This document shows positions 43,393 through 50,858 of a stretch of 56,913 nt of DNA, in pieces. The first letter of the stretch is position 1, and every line of letters starts with the position of its first letter. This DNA is from an uncultured Lentisphaeraceae bacterium (lineage in GTDB: Bacteria > Verrucomicrobiota > Kiritimatiellia > RFP12 > DVOR01). The position numbers and the translations under genes are program-made. Location: the NCBI GenBank assembly GCA_949289005.1, contig CASEMQ010000062.1:1-56913 (forward strand). Direction: 5' to 3'. Under the pieces are notes generated by a model that searched no databases, was not told where the DNA came from, and was given only the letters and a program-made list of their open reading frames with translations.

Positions 43393-44535
43393 TCAACGCA
43401 CCTTGACAAAGAGGAGGAAAAGTATCGGCAGGAGCATGGCCTGCAACAGCAAAAAACGGATGACCACCTGCTGCCCCGACCATCCCAACACCTTGCGGCA
43501 ATGGTCGTGCAACGGAAAGGTGAACGTGAAGAAAAGCCGCTGGAGCGGCGTGGGCGCGACCCCCGGGAGCGGCCGCGGCACCGGGTGCCCCGCCGCCTTG
43601 AGCACGCGCAGGCAGGCCAGCTTCACCAGCCCAAGCCCGCCATTGAGCAACGACACCGGCGCCACCACCAAGAGCACGCACAGATTGCCCGTGGCCAACG
43701 CCGCCACCCCGATCACCATCCCAAACATCCGCGACCCCGCGTCACCCATCAACAGGCTCGACGGGTAGCAGTTGTACCACAGATAGGCCCCCATCGCCCC
43801 CGCGAAAATGCTCACCAACACCGCCCACTTCGCCGCCGAGTCACTGTGCGGGATCAGCAAATATTCCGCCACCGTGGCATGCCCCACCACCACATACAGC
43901 ATCGCGATCAGCGCCCCCAACGACAGCAACGTCAGCAAGCCCGCCAGCCCATCGATGCCATCCGAGCAATTCGTCGTGTTGATCGCCCCAAAGAGCAACA
44001 GCCCCGCCACCGGCACATACAGCCACACCGGCATCAACAGCTCCGCCCGCGTGAACGGCCACCACGTCGGCACCGCCTGCCCCCGGCACAGCAAATACGC
44101 GCACGCCAACGACACCACCGCATCGAACAGCCCCTTCCGCAGCCCCCCCCACGGCACGTCCGCCCGATCGTCCAGCCACCCCGAGAGCATGCACAGATAG
44201 ACACACAGCACCACCCCCACATCCCACAACGATTCCCACGCGTAAATCGGGAAAAAGAGCGCCAACGCCGGCAACATCAACAATGCCATCGGGAAGCCCG
44301 CCCCCGTCGGCTTCCCCGCCGAGGCCGCGCCACCCGCCACCGCCACGCACGCGCCCTCCGCCGTCCGGACCGCCTTGCCGCGGTCACGCGGCAAGCCACG
44401 CGCCAACCGCGGCAAAAACAGCCACACCGCCAGCGCCGCCAAAAACGCCCCGCCGGCCAACATCACCAAGTGCGACTGCAACAAACGAAACGGGCCCCAA
44501 ACGCCCCTCAAAAACTCGCCAAGGAAGTAAAGCAT
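43393..44535 (-). CDS. mraY: Phospho-N-acetylmuramoyl-pentapeptide transferase
   Basis: Makes lipid I by transferring phospho-MurNAc-pentapeptide to undecaprenyl phosphate at the inner membrane. 380 aa with about ten helices. The Asp pair is in GWLDDRAD (about 119-126). INTTNCSDGIDGLAGL (185-200) matches the NxxNxTDGxDGLA motif, and LLMGDAGSRMFGMVIGV the next Asp motif. FPLHDHCRKVLGWSGQQVVI is the C-terminal HHH-region signature. The N-terminal third is divergent. Start ATG 44535 has no Shine-Dalgarno and a TATAAT 6 nt upstream. Other mur/fts genes of the usual dcw cluster are absent; lspA-miaA-radC follow. Confidence 0.9.
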   Translation of the reverse strand: MLYFLGEFLRGVWGPFRLLQSHLVMLAGGAFLAALAVWLFLPRLARGLPRDRGKAVRTAEGACVAVAGGAASAGKPTGAGFPMALLMLPALALFFPIYAWESLWDVGVVLCVYLCMLSGWLDDRADVPWGGLRKGLFDAVVSLACAYLLCRGQAVPTWWPFTRAELLMPVWLYVPVAGLLLFGAINTTNCSDGIDGLAGLLTLLSLGALIAMLYVVVGHATVAEYLLIPHSDSAAKWAVLVSIFAGAMGAYLWYNCYPSSLLMGDAGSRMFGMVIGVAALATGNLCVLLVVAPVSLLNGGLGLVKLACLRVLKAAGHPVPRPLPGVAPTPLQRLFFTFTFPLHDHCRKVLGWSGQQVVIRFLLLQAMLLPILFLLFVKVR

Positions 44536-44541
44536 GGCCGC

Positions 44542-44550
44542 ATTATAGCA
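44542..44550 (-). promoter_or_regulatory. Extended -10 (TGC-TATAAT) 6 nt before mraY ATG
   Basis: Minus-strand CATTTGC then TATAAT (44547-44542), GCGGCC, ATG 44535. It predicts a leaderless mRNA and is one end of dispersed repeat copy B. Confidence 0.75.
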
Positions 44551-44607
44551 AATGAGTGGGCAGAAGACAGTGAACGGAAAACAGGGCACCACCGTGGGGC
44601 GGCGGGC
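44542..44607 (-). repeat. Dispersed promoter-bearing intergenic repeat, copy B
   Basis: About 66 bp with ATAGCAAATGAGTGG, GACAGTGAACGG, AAAACAGGGC and GGGGCGGCGGG on the plus strand, collinear with copies A and C. Further on, GTCCTGTTTATCGTTCGC (44652-44669) resembles an inverted, degenerate piece of the same unit. Confidence 0.65.
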
Positions 44608-44726
44608 AATCGTCGCTTTTCGCAGGCCGGCCTGTCGCCCGCTTGGCGGGTGTCCTGTTTATCGTTCGCTTTTCGTGGTTCGAAGCGTGCGCGGTTTCCC
44701 CCGGGCACGATTGGAGCCCGGCGGGG

Positions 44727-46064
44727 TCAGTGGCCGTAGCTGGCGCCGCCGGAGGAGCCGGAGCCGCCGGGGCGTGGACGGCGGCAGGTGTGGCCGTTTT
44801 GGGAGAGCCAGTCGAGGGCTTGCGTGCGCCAGGAGGGGGTGTCCCAACGTTGAAGGGCAGCGCAATAGCGGCAGCCGGAGGCGGTGAAGCCGTTTGTGGC
44901 GTAGTCGGGCACGTGAAAGCGGAGGTGGCGCAGCCAGGCGATGTTGAAGCCGCGAATGCCGGTGTCGGCGGCATCCACGGGGATGAGGCGGACGTCGTCG
45001 AAACCGCCGAGGACAAGTTCGTGGAGGGTGGGATTGCCGTCGGCGACGGTGCCGAAGGGTTTGGCGGCAGCCAGCCAAGTGGAGCCGTCGCGGCTGACGC
45101 TGATGGCGGCGCTGGCGCCGAAGTAGTCGTATGCGTCGCGGAGGCGGCCTTCGATGGGCAGATTGCCGGGGCGCATGGCCTCCCAACGGCCCCATTTGGC
45201 GGGGTTGTAGGTGGTCCAGTGAACAAGGGTGGCGCGCTCGGAGACGGGTGGGCTCCAGGGTTCGTCGGGCGGGGGCGGGGGCAGGGTGGGATGGCCGAGG
45301 TCGTTGAGTTGGCGATTGAGTGTGGCTTCCAGCCCCTCGGCGGTGAGCAGGTCGTTGAGCGCGGTTTCCTTTTGGCCGAGGCGGAGCCCGAGGAAGGGCT
45401 CGGTGCTGAGGTCGGGCACGGGGCCGAAATCGCGGTGGCCGGAATAGTGTTGGAGGAAGGCGTAGGCGTTGAACCAGAACCAGCACCAGTCGTTGCCGAG
45501 CACGGCCTCGTAGAAGTCTTGGTTCACGAGCAAGGTGGGCGTCTCGGAATCCTCATAGATGGGGCTGGCGGGAAAGGCGCGGAGCGGCTCGCCGGTGGCG
45601 GCGCGCACCATCGCGCGGAAGTCCTCGTCCGCGCCCGGGAAATAATCGCGGAAGGCGGCCTCGTCGCCCAGTTCGCGGAGGAAGTCGTTGGCGCCCTCCA
45701 GTTCGTCGAGGTCGTTGGCTTTGGCCACTTGGTGCGCGGCCAGCACGCCGAGCACGGGGGCGACCAACTGGATGCGTTGGCGCAATTCGTGCAAGGCGGC
45801 CGCGGCCTCGATGTTCTGTAGGTCGTCCGCCAGCATGTAGGCCTGGATGAGGTTGAGCTCGCCGATGAGGTTCAGCCCGGCGGCCTGCCAGCGCGCCGCC
45901 GCCAAGGTGGCGGCGTCGCCGCCGTCGCGTGCGCGAAGCCGCCGCAACGCGAAGCCGCGGATGTCGGTGACCCACAGCGTCAGCGCCGCCAACGCCACCA
46001 ATACCGCCAAAAGCAGGACGATGGCCTGCCCTGCCCGTTTTCCGATGGCCATCCGCCCGCGCAT
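44727..46064 (-). CDS. Putative pilus-cluster protein with GQ-type N-terminal helix
   Basis: A 445-aa protein of unknown family. After a basic start it has one membrane helix (RAGQAIVLLLAVLVALAALT), reminiscent of TadG-like or pseudopilin N-termini cut before the Gln. A long, mostly helical soluble region follows (LIGELNLIQAYMLADDLQNI), then a Trp/Tyr-rich part (NDWCWFWFNAYAFLQHYSGH) and a Gly/Ser-rich tail (GGSGSSGGASYGH). It is the last gene of the four-gene pseudopilin-like cluster, 16 bp after the TadE-like gene. Function is assigned only from position and the N-terminal signature. Confidence 0.68.
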   Translation of the reverse strand: MRGRMAIGKRAGQAIVLLLAVLVALAALTLWVTDIRGFALRRLRARDGGDAATLAAARWQAAGLNLIGELNLIQAYMLADDLQNIEAAAALHELRQRIQLVAPVLGVLAAHQVAKANDLDELEGANDFLRELGDEAAFRDYFPGADEDFRAMVRAATGEPLRAFPASPIYEDSETPTLLVNQDFYEAVLGNDWCWFWFNAYAFLQHYSGHRDFGPVPDLSTEPFLGLRLGQKETALNDLLTAEGLEATLNRQLNDLGHPTLPPPPPDEPWSPPVSERATLVHWTTYNPAKWGRWEAMRPGNLPIEGRLRDAYDYFGASAAISVSRDGSTWLAAAKPFGTVADGNPTLHELVLGGFDDVRLIPVDAADTGIRGFNIAWLRHLRFHVPDYATNGFTASGCRYCAALQRWDTPSWRTQALDWLSQNGHTCRRPRPGGSGSSGGASYGH

Positions 46065-46080
46065 GGTCGCCGCCTCCGAC

Positions 46081-46653
46081 TCAACGGGTCAGATAGAGCC
46101 CCGCGTGATCCTCGATGGCCCACGTGGTGCGCAACGTGCGCGTCTCCGCCGCCGGCACGATGCCAAAGAGTTCCCCCAGGCGCCACGGCAGCCCGGTGGG
46201 CATTTCGAAGGAGGCGGACACGCGCGTCTCGTCGGCGCTGCGGTCCACGTCATGCCGCAGCCCCTCCCAGCGCGCATAGTCCAGGATGCCGTCGGCCTCC
46301 GCCCAGTCCCGGGCCTGAAGATAGGTGCGCACCAACGCCAACTCGCCGTTCGCACCGTTCACGCCGCGCCCGCCGTCGGGCACCAACCGCTCGCCCGAGA
46401 TGGGAATCATGCCCACGCGCATGGACTTGGCGCGGTGGAAGTCGTTGAACCCCACCGCGTCCGCCCGCGCCGCGTTCGCCGCGGCATTCTCCAACAACAA
46501 CCGCGCCACGATTCCCGTGGCGAAGTCAAAGAAGAAGAAGAAGGCCGCCAGCGTCAGCAACAGCACGAAGAGGCTTTCGAGCAAGGCCTGCCCGCGCCGC
46601 GCGCGCTCACAGATTGCCGCTCTCGTCCAGCCGGCGGAGCGTCTCCGTGCCAT
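46081..46653 (-). CDS. TadE-like pseudopilin/minor pilin protein
   Basis: A ~190-aa protein. After a basic leader comes RRGQALLESLFVLLLTLAAF, a prepilin-type segment with GQ and Glu at +5, and a single strongly hydrophobic helix with six consecutive Phe. A soluble part with VSASFEMPTGLPWRLGELFG follows. The start is uncertain: the first ATG upstream of the signature is 46653, which makes it overlap the preceding gene by 47 bp, and no start codon lies closer to RRGQ. It fits TadE/TadF-type minor pilins in position and form. Confidence 0.68.
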   Translation of the reverse strand: MARRRSAGWTRAAICERARRGQALLESLFVLLLTLAAFFFFFDFATGIVARLLLENAAANAARADAVGFNDFHRAKSMRVGMIPISGERLVPDGGRGVNGANGELALVRTYLQARDWAEADGILDYARWEGLRHDVDRSADETRVSASFEMPTGLPWRLGELFGIVPAAETRTLRTTWAIEDHAGLYLTR

Positions 46654-46846
46654 CGTCCAGATTCTGGTAGGCATCCTGCGCCTCCGAGCCAACCTCCTCA
46701 TCCAGGGCGGACGTCGCACCCGAGAACTTTTTGGCGATGGCCTTTCCGAAGAAGCCCACGAGCGCCAACAGCGTGATGGCGATTAACACCACGATGATGA
46801 TGTACTCCACCATCGTCTGACCCTTTTTGCGATTTGGCAACCTCAT
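46607..46846 (-). CDS. Small Flp/class III-like prepilin (79 aa)
   Basis: A 79-aa protein starting MRLPNRKKGQTMVEYIIIVV: positive leader, G|Q cleavage site, Glu-Tyr at +5/+6 and a ~22-residue hydrophobic helix, then a charged acidic tail (SALDEEVGSEAQDAY). This is the Flp-type prepilin layout. AAAGG lies 8 nt before ATG 46846; a GTG at 46855 is less likely. It is 21 bp after the 47-aa prepilin gene. No TadA/TadB/TadC or peptidase gene is in the window. Confidence 0.85.
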   Translation of the reverse strand: MRLPNRKKGQTMVEYIIIVVLIAITLLALVGFFGKAIAKKFSGATSALDEEVGSEAQDAYQNLDDGTETLRRLDESGNL

Positions 46847-46867
46847 GGCGCACACCTTTCCTTGTGT

Positions 46868-47011
46868 TCATGGATAATCCGACCCAAGCAACGTTGCCGT
46901 CCGTGCCGATTGCGACCTCACCGCCCGCACCACCAGACCCGCGGCCGCGGCCGCCCCCATCAGCAGCACCAGCACCAGCACGTATTCCACCAACGTTTGC
47001 CCGCGTCTCAT
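46868..47011 (-). CDS. Very small Flp-like prepilin (47 aa)
   Basis: A 47-aa protein, MRRGQTLVEYVLVLVLLMGA and a short polar tail (RSQSARTATLLGSDYP). It has the same G|QTxVEY signature as its neighbour but almost no globular part. ATG 47011 has no Shine-Dalgarno; TATAAT lies exactly 6 nt upstream, so the cluster mRNA probably begins at this codon. It is the first gene of the pseudopilin-like cluster 47011-44727. Confidence 0.8.
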   Translation of the reverse strand: MRRGQTLVEYVLVLVLLMGAAAAAGLVVRAVRSQSARTATLLGSDYP

Positions 47012-47017
47012 GGCGCC

Positions 47018-47026
47018 ATTATAGCA
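47018..47026 (-). promoter_or_regulatory. Extended -10 (TGC-TATAAT) 6 nt before prepilin ATG
   Basis: Minus-strand TGCTATAAT at 47026-47018, then GGCGCC, then ATG 47011. It predicts a leaderless mRNA for the four-gene pseudopilin-like cluster. Confidence 0.75.
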
Positions 47027-47051
47027 CACCGCCCGCCACGCCGCGCAACAC

Positions 47052-47075
47052 AAAAACGCCCGCGCCGATCGGGCG
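47052..47075 (-). terminator. Intrinsic terminator of the pyruvyl transferase gene
   Basis: On the minus strand CGCCCG pairs with CGGGCG (47075-47070 with 47062-47057, 7-nt loop), followed by TTTTT (47056-47052). It lies about 75 bp after the gene's stop at 47151. Confidence 0.65.
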
Positions 47076-47150
47076 AAGGTTCGGTCGGCGATTGGCGCGC
47101 CGGCCGCGCCTCCCTTGCACGTCCTTCGCAGTGCGCGGCGGCCCGGGCGG

Positions 47151-48383
47151 TCAGTCTTGGCGTCGGGTGGGGAGCGGTGCGGCGGAGGCCGCTTTCGAAT
47201 GAGGGGCCAGGCTATCCAGCGCCGCGCCCAGCCACGCGCGCGAACGGTCGCGCGCCTCCGTCAACGCCGCCTCGTTGTAGGTCACCGCCGGACCGGCCTC
47301 CAAGGAGCGCAAGGCGGCCGCCACGCCATCGGCCAGAAGCGGGCCAGAGGTGTAGCGCGACGCGAACTCCTCGATACGCGCGAACATGCGCCGCCGCGCG
47401 GGGACGACCGGGCGCAACAGGCGAACGTCCTTGCCGAAAATCGAGGCGAACATCAGCGCGTGGAAGGAGTCCGAGAGCACCCATTGCGCGTTGGCGAAGG
47501 CCTCCACGAACTCCCGCGGGCCCGCCGCGTAGCGGATTGTCACCGGCGAGCCAACCCGCCGCAACCTCCAGGCCGCCCGCCGCGCGAGCGTGCCCGGGCT
47601 TGTCTTCACCACGGCCGTGTCGTTCACGAGCACCTCCACCCGTGCCCCGGCTTGCCGCGCGAATGCCTCCAACGCCGGCCACGCGGCCTCAGGCGACTCC
47701 GAGAGGAAATAACACACCAGGCGCGGGGGGCCCGACCGCCGACGCACCCCCAGGCGTTCCCGCCACGTCGCCGCCGGCACCAGCTGCGTGGGATCCAGCA
47801 CATGCGTCGCCCGGAATCCCAGCTCCCCGGCCAGGCGCACGCCCTCCGCCTCGCGCACGCCGATTGCCGCGAAGCGCCCCAGCCCCGCGCGGAACGTTTC
47901 CACCCACTCCCGCGGGATTGCCGCCATCCCGAAACTTGCCGCGTAGGCGATGGCCGGGAGCCCCACAGGCGCGCCTTCCAGAAGATACGGCCGCGGCTCG
48001 CCCCAATCCCCGCAATGCCACACCTGGTCGCTCCCCACCACCAGGCCATCCACCCCCAAATCCCGCCCCGCGACCTCCTCCCACGCGCAAAAGTGGAACG
48101 GCGTCAGCCGTAGCCGCCCCCGCACGAAACGCACCGTCCGCACGTGCCGCGCCAGGAGCCCCGCATCGCCGCACCCCGTCAGCCCGCGCACCAGCCATCG
48201 GTGCCATGCCCGCGGCGACCGTGACTTCAGCGGCCCCCAAAGCAATGTGTTTCGCGCGTTCAGCCAACGATCGACCACCCACACCTCATGCCCCAACGCC
48301 CCCAACGCCTGCGTCAGCGCCCACGCCTGCAACACCCCGCCATAATTCAATTGCGAATGAAACGTCAGCACGCCAATGCGCAT
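47151..48383 (-). CDS. Polysaccharide pyruvyl transferase family protein
   Basis: A 410-aa enzyme of the family that adds ketal-linked pyruvate to surface sugars (CsaB/WcaK-type). It begins MRIGVLTFHSQLNYGGVLQA, the family's N-terminal NxGxxLQ motif. DGLVVGSDQVWH is the central GSDQVW motif, and AQWVLSDSFHALMFASIFGK carries the conserved SxxHxxxFA region. ATG 48383 follows GGAGG. It stands alone with a ~70-nt leader that contains an imperfect hairpin (GACAA/TTGTC, about 48402-48439). Not adjacent to the glycosyltransferase cluster but likely in the same surface-glycan business. Confidence 0.88.
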   Translation of the reverse strand: MRIGVLTFHSQLNYGGVLQAWALTQALGALGHEVWVVDRWLNARNTLLWGPLKSRSPRAWHRWLVRGLTGCGDAGLLARHVRTVRFVRGRLRLTPFHFCAWEEVAGRDLGVDGLVVGSDQVWHCGDWGEPRPYLLEGAPVGLPAIAYAASFGMAAIPREWVETFRAGLGRFAAIGVREAEGVRLAGELGFRATHVLDPTQLVPAATWRERLGVRRRSGPPRLVCYFLSESPEAAWPALEAFARQAGARVEVLVNDTAVVKTSPGTLARRAAWRLRRVGSPVTIRYAAGPREFVEAFANAQWVLSDSFHALMFASIFGKDVRLLRPVVPARRRMFARIEEFASRYTSGPLLADGVAAALRSLEAGPAVTYNEAALTEARDRSRAWLGAALDSLAPHSKAASAAPLPTRRQD

Positions 48384-48455
48384 TGCCAAAACCTCCGGGC
48401 AAACTACCAATGACAACCTAGGCCATCGCTTCGCTTGTCTACCTAATGAGCCCTC

Positions 48456-48464
48456 ATTCTAGCA
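48456..48464 (-). promoter_or_regulatory. Extended -10 (TGC-TAGAAT) of the pyruvyl transferase gene
   Basis: Minus-strand TGCTAGAAT at 48464-48456, the same nonamer as the pheS promoter. The leader is about 70 nt. Confidence 0.6.
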
Positions 48465-48496
48465 TATCGCCCCCGCTTTCGCGCCGCTCGGCCCCG

Positions 48497-49378
48497 TCAC
48501 GTTCGCCTGGTTTTCCGTTGGTTCGCCTTTTCGTTTGACGGATTGCGGGGGAGGAGGGCGCTTGGGGGGATGCCGTGGAGACTTCGGAAACGGCGCGCGA
48601 AGAGGTCGGGGGAGAGGAAGCCGACGGTGTAGGCGGCGGCTTTGACGGTGGCACATTCGCCGGCGACGATGCGGCGGCGAGCGCGTTCGAGGCGGCAGCG
48701 CTCGACGTAGGCGCGGGGCGGGAGGCCGAAGGCTTGGGTGAAACGGTGGGCGAATCGGGAGGGGGAGAGAGAGCAGTATCGGGCGAGGGCCTCGACGGAG
48801 AGATCGGCGCGGAGGTTGGCGTGGATGTGCGCGCGGAGGCGTTCGGCGAAGGCGGCGTCTGCGGGGGTGGGGGCGGTGGGCTCGGGGGTGCAGCGGAGAA
48901 AGATGTTTTCAAGGAGGTTCATGGCGAGTGCGTCGCCGCGCGGGGAGGCCTTGGCGGTCAGGCGGATGGCCTCGACGAAGAGGGCGCGGATGCGCCGGCG
49001 GAAGGGCGGGGGAAAGGGGGCGAGGGGGAGGATGTGAAGGCCGGGGGAGGCTTCGGGCCACCGGAAGAGGGGGGGCCAGGTTTCGGGCGGGCGGAAGTGG
49101 ACCCAGGCGAAGTCCCAGAGGCCGGGGGTTGGGGCGGTGGCATAATCGTGCGGGGTGCCGGGGGTGTGGAGGGCGAGGGTGTCCGGGGGGAGGGGCGTGT
49201 CGCCTTCGGGGTGGCGGAGGAGGCCGAGGCCGGCAAGGGTGAGGAGGAGGAGGCAGTCGTGGGTACCTTCGGGGCGGCGGATGCGGTAGTTGGTGCGCAT
49301 ACGGTAGCGGCCGCCGATGAGGGTGGCGAAGTGTTGGCGGCGGATGCCTTCGGGGTCGTATGGGTTGGCGCGTTGCAT
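48497..49378 (-). CDS. AraC-family transcriptional regulator
   Basis: A 293-aa regulator. The N-terminal half (about 15-120) is a cupin-like sugar-sensing domain (TLAGLGLLRHPEGDTPLPPD, HTPGTPHDYATAPTPGLWDF). The C-terminal half has the two AraC helix-turn-helix units: LSVEALARYCSLSPSRFAHR with FTQAFGLPPRAYV (about 193-225), and VKAAAYTVGFLSPDLFARRF (about 245-264). It is divergent from the sugar porter gene, with 117 bp between start codons, and probably controls it in response to a sugar. A -10 box 6 nt before ATG 49378 suggests a leaderless mRNA. Confidence 0.93.
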   Translation of the reverse strand: MQRANPYDPEGIRRQHFATLIGGRYRMRTNYRIRRPEGTHDCLLLLTLAGLGLLRHPEGDTPLPPDTLALHTPGTPHDYATAPTPGLWDFAWVHFRPPETWPPLFRWPEASPGLHILPLAPFPPPFRRRIRALFVEAIRLTAKASPRGDALAMNLLENIFLRCTPEPTAPTPADAAFAERLRAHIHANLRADLSVEALARYCSLSPSRFAHRFTQAFGLPPRAYVERCRLERARRRIVAGECATVKAAAYTVGFLSPDLFARRFRSLHGIPPSALLPRNPSNEKANQRKTRRT

Positions 49379-49384
49379 GGTGGG

Positions 49385-49393
49385 ATTGTAGCA
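49385..49393 (-). promoter_or_regulatory. Extended -10 (TGC-TACAAT) 6 nt before araC-type ATG
   Basis: Minus-strand TGCTACAAT at 49393-49385, then CCCACC, then ATG 49378. It predicts a leaderless mRNA. Confidence 0.65.
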
Positions 49394-49435
49394 GATTCCG
49401 ACGGATGGTTGGCAGTTTTTGCGCGTTGCTTTCGC

Positions 49436-49465
49436 TTGGGTCCGGGGCTTGGCGGGATTTATAAT
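49436..49465 (+). promoter_or_regulatory. Promoter of sugar porter gene (TTGGGT-18-TATAAT)
   Basis: TTGGGT at 49436-49441 and TATAAT at 49460-49465. It lacks the TGN extension. The weak -35 would suit activation by the divergent AraC protein; GCGTACGC (49470-49477) is a small palindrome downstream. Confidence 0.6.
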
Positions 49466-49495
49466 GGTTGCGTACGCGACGAAAGGAGCCTGACG

Positions 49496-50833
49496 ATGGG
49501 CGAGACAGGGAAGAGCATGGACGAGGCGCGCTTGGGGGTGCCATTGTTTTTGATTTGCCTGACGGCGGCTATGGGGGGGCTGTTGTTTGGGTATGACTGG
49601 GTGGTGATCGGGGGGGCGAAGCCGTTTTACGAGGCGTGGTTTGGGCTTTCGGGCGCGGAAGCGGCGTGGCGGGCGGGTTTCGCGATGAGCTCGGCGGTGT
49701 TTGGGTGTATCGTCGGGGCATTGTCGTTGGGGTGGATCCCGGATCGGTTTGGGCGGAAGCCGGCGTTGATTTGGGCGGCGGTGTTTTTCACGGTGTCGGC
49801 GGTGTGGACGGCGTTTGCTGTGGGGTATTGGGACTTTGTGGCGGCGCGTGCGTTGGGTGGGCTTGGGATCGGGCTGGCCTCGAACGTGTCGCCGGTGTAT
49901 ATCGCGGAGGTTTCGCCGGCGCGGTTGCGCGGGCGTCTGGTGGCGCTGAACCAGCTGACGTTGGTGATCGGGATTTTGGCGGCGCAGTTGGTGAATCTGA
50001 TGATTTACAATCTGGCGCCGGTGGCGCCGGACGCGACGGTGGAGGCGATCCGGGAATCGTGGAACGGGCGGATCGGCTGGCGCTGGATGTTTGGCGCGGA
50101 GGCGGTGCCGGCGGGGCTGTTTTTGCTGTTGGCGTGGGTGATCCCGGAGTCGCCGCGGTGGTTGGCGACGCGCGGGGGCGGCACGGCGGGGGCCTCGGGT
50201 GGCGGGGTGCCGTGGCGGGAGCTGTTGCGGGGGCCGGCGTTGGCGCTTGGGGTGTTTTTGGCGGCGTTTCAGCAGTGGTGCGGGCTGAACGTGGTCTTCA
50301 ATTACGCGGAGGAGATCTTCCGCGCGGCGGGCTATGACGTGGGGGGGATGATGCTGAATGTGGTAATCACGGGCGCGGTGAACCTGATTTTCACGGTGGC
50401 GGCGATGGCCTTGGTGGATCGGTGGGGGCGGCGGCCGCTGATGTTGATGGGCGCGGGTGGGTTGGCGCTGATTTACGCGGCGCTGGGGTGCAGCTATTGG
50501 CTGGGCCTGAAGGGGATTTGGGTGCTGGGGCTGGTGTTGGCGGCCATCGCGTGCTATGCGATGACGTTGGCGCCGGTGACGTGGGTGGTGCTTTCGGAGA
50601 TTTTCCCGGGGAGGGTGCGCGGCACGGCCATGAGCGTGGCGGTGGGGGCGCTGTGGATCTCGTGCTATGGGCTGACGCTCACCTTCAAGCCTTTGAACCT
50701 GGCGCTTGGCGCGGCGGGGACCTTTTGGTTCTACGGCGCGCTGTGCCTGGCGGGTTTCGCCGTGATGGCGCGTTGGCTGCGCGAGACGCGCGGGCGGACG
50801 CTGGAGGCCATCGGCGGCGACGCGGAAGACTGA
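49496..50833 (+). CDS. MFS sugar porter
   Basis: A sugar:H+ symporter-type permease of 445 aa with 12 expected helices. Family marks are GGLLFGYDWVVIGG in helix 1, RFGRKPALI after helix 2, ARALGGLGIGLASNVSPVYI, the VIPESPRWL motif after helix 6, DRWGRRPLML after helix 8 and RETRGRTLE at the end. The central cytoplasmic loop after PESPRWL is short and Gly-rich, so the usual intracellular helices are reduced. ATG 49496 follows AAAGGAG at 7 nt. A DUF5107-TPR gene follows 25 bp later on the same transcript. Confidence 0.93.
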   Translation: MGETGKSMDEARLGVPLFLICLTAAMGGLLFGYDWVVIGGAKPFYEAWFGLSGAEAAWRAGFAMSSAVFGCIVGALSLGWIPDRFGRKPALIWAAVFFTVSAVWTAFAVGYWDFVAARALGGLGIGLASNVSPVYIAEVSPARLRGRLVALNQLTLVIGILAAQLVNLMIYNLAPVAPDATVEAIRESWNGRIGWRWMFGAEAVPAGLFLLLAWVIPESPRWLATRGGGTAGASGGGVPWRELLRGPALALGVFLAAFQQWCGLNVVFNYAEEIFRAAGYDVGGMMLNVVITGAVNLIFTVAAMALVDRWGRRPLMLMGAGGLALIYAALGCSYWLGLKGIWVLGLVLAAIACYAMTLAPVTWVVLSEIFPGRVRGTAMSVAVGALWISCYGLTLTFKPLNLALGAAGTFWFYGALCLAGFAVMARWLRETRGRTLEAIGGDAED

Positions 50834-50858
50834 GACTTTTGATTTGAGGAGAACCGAC

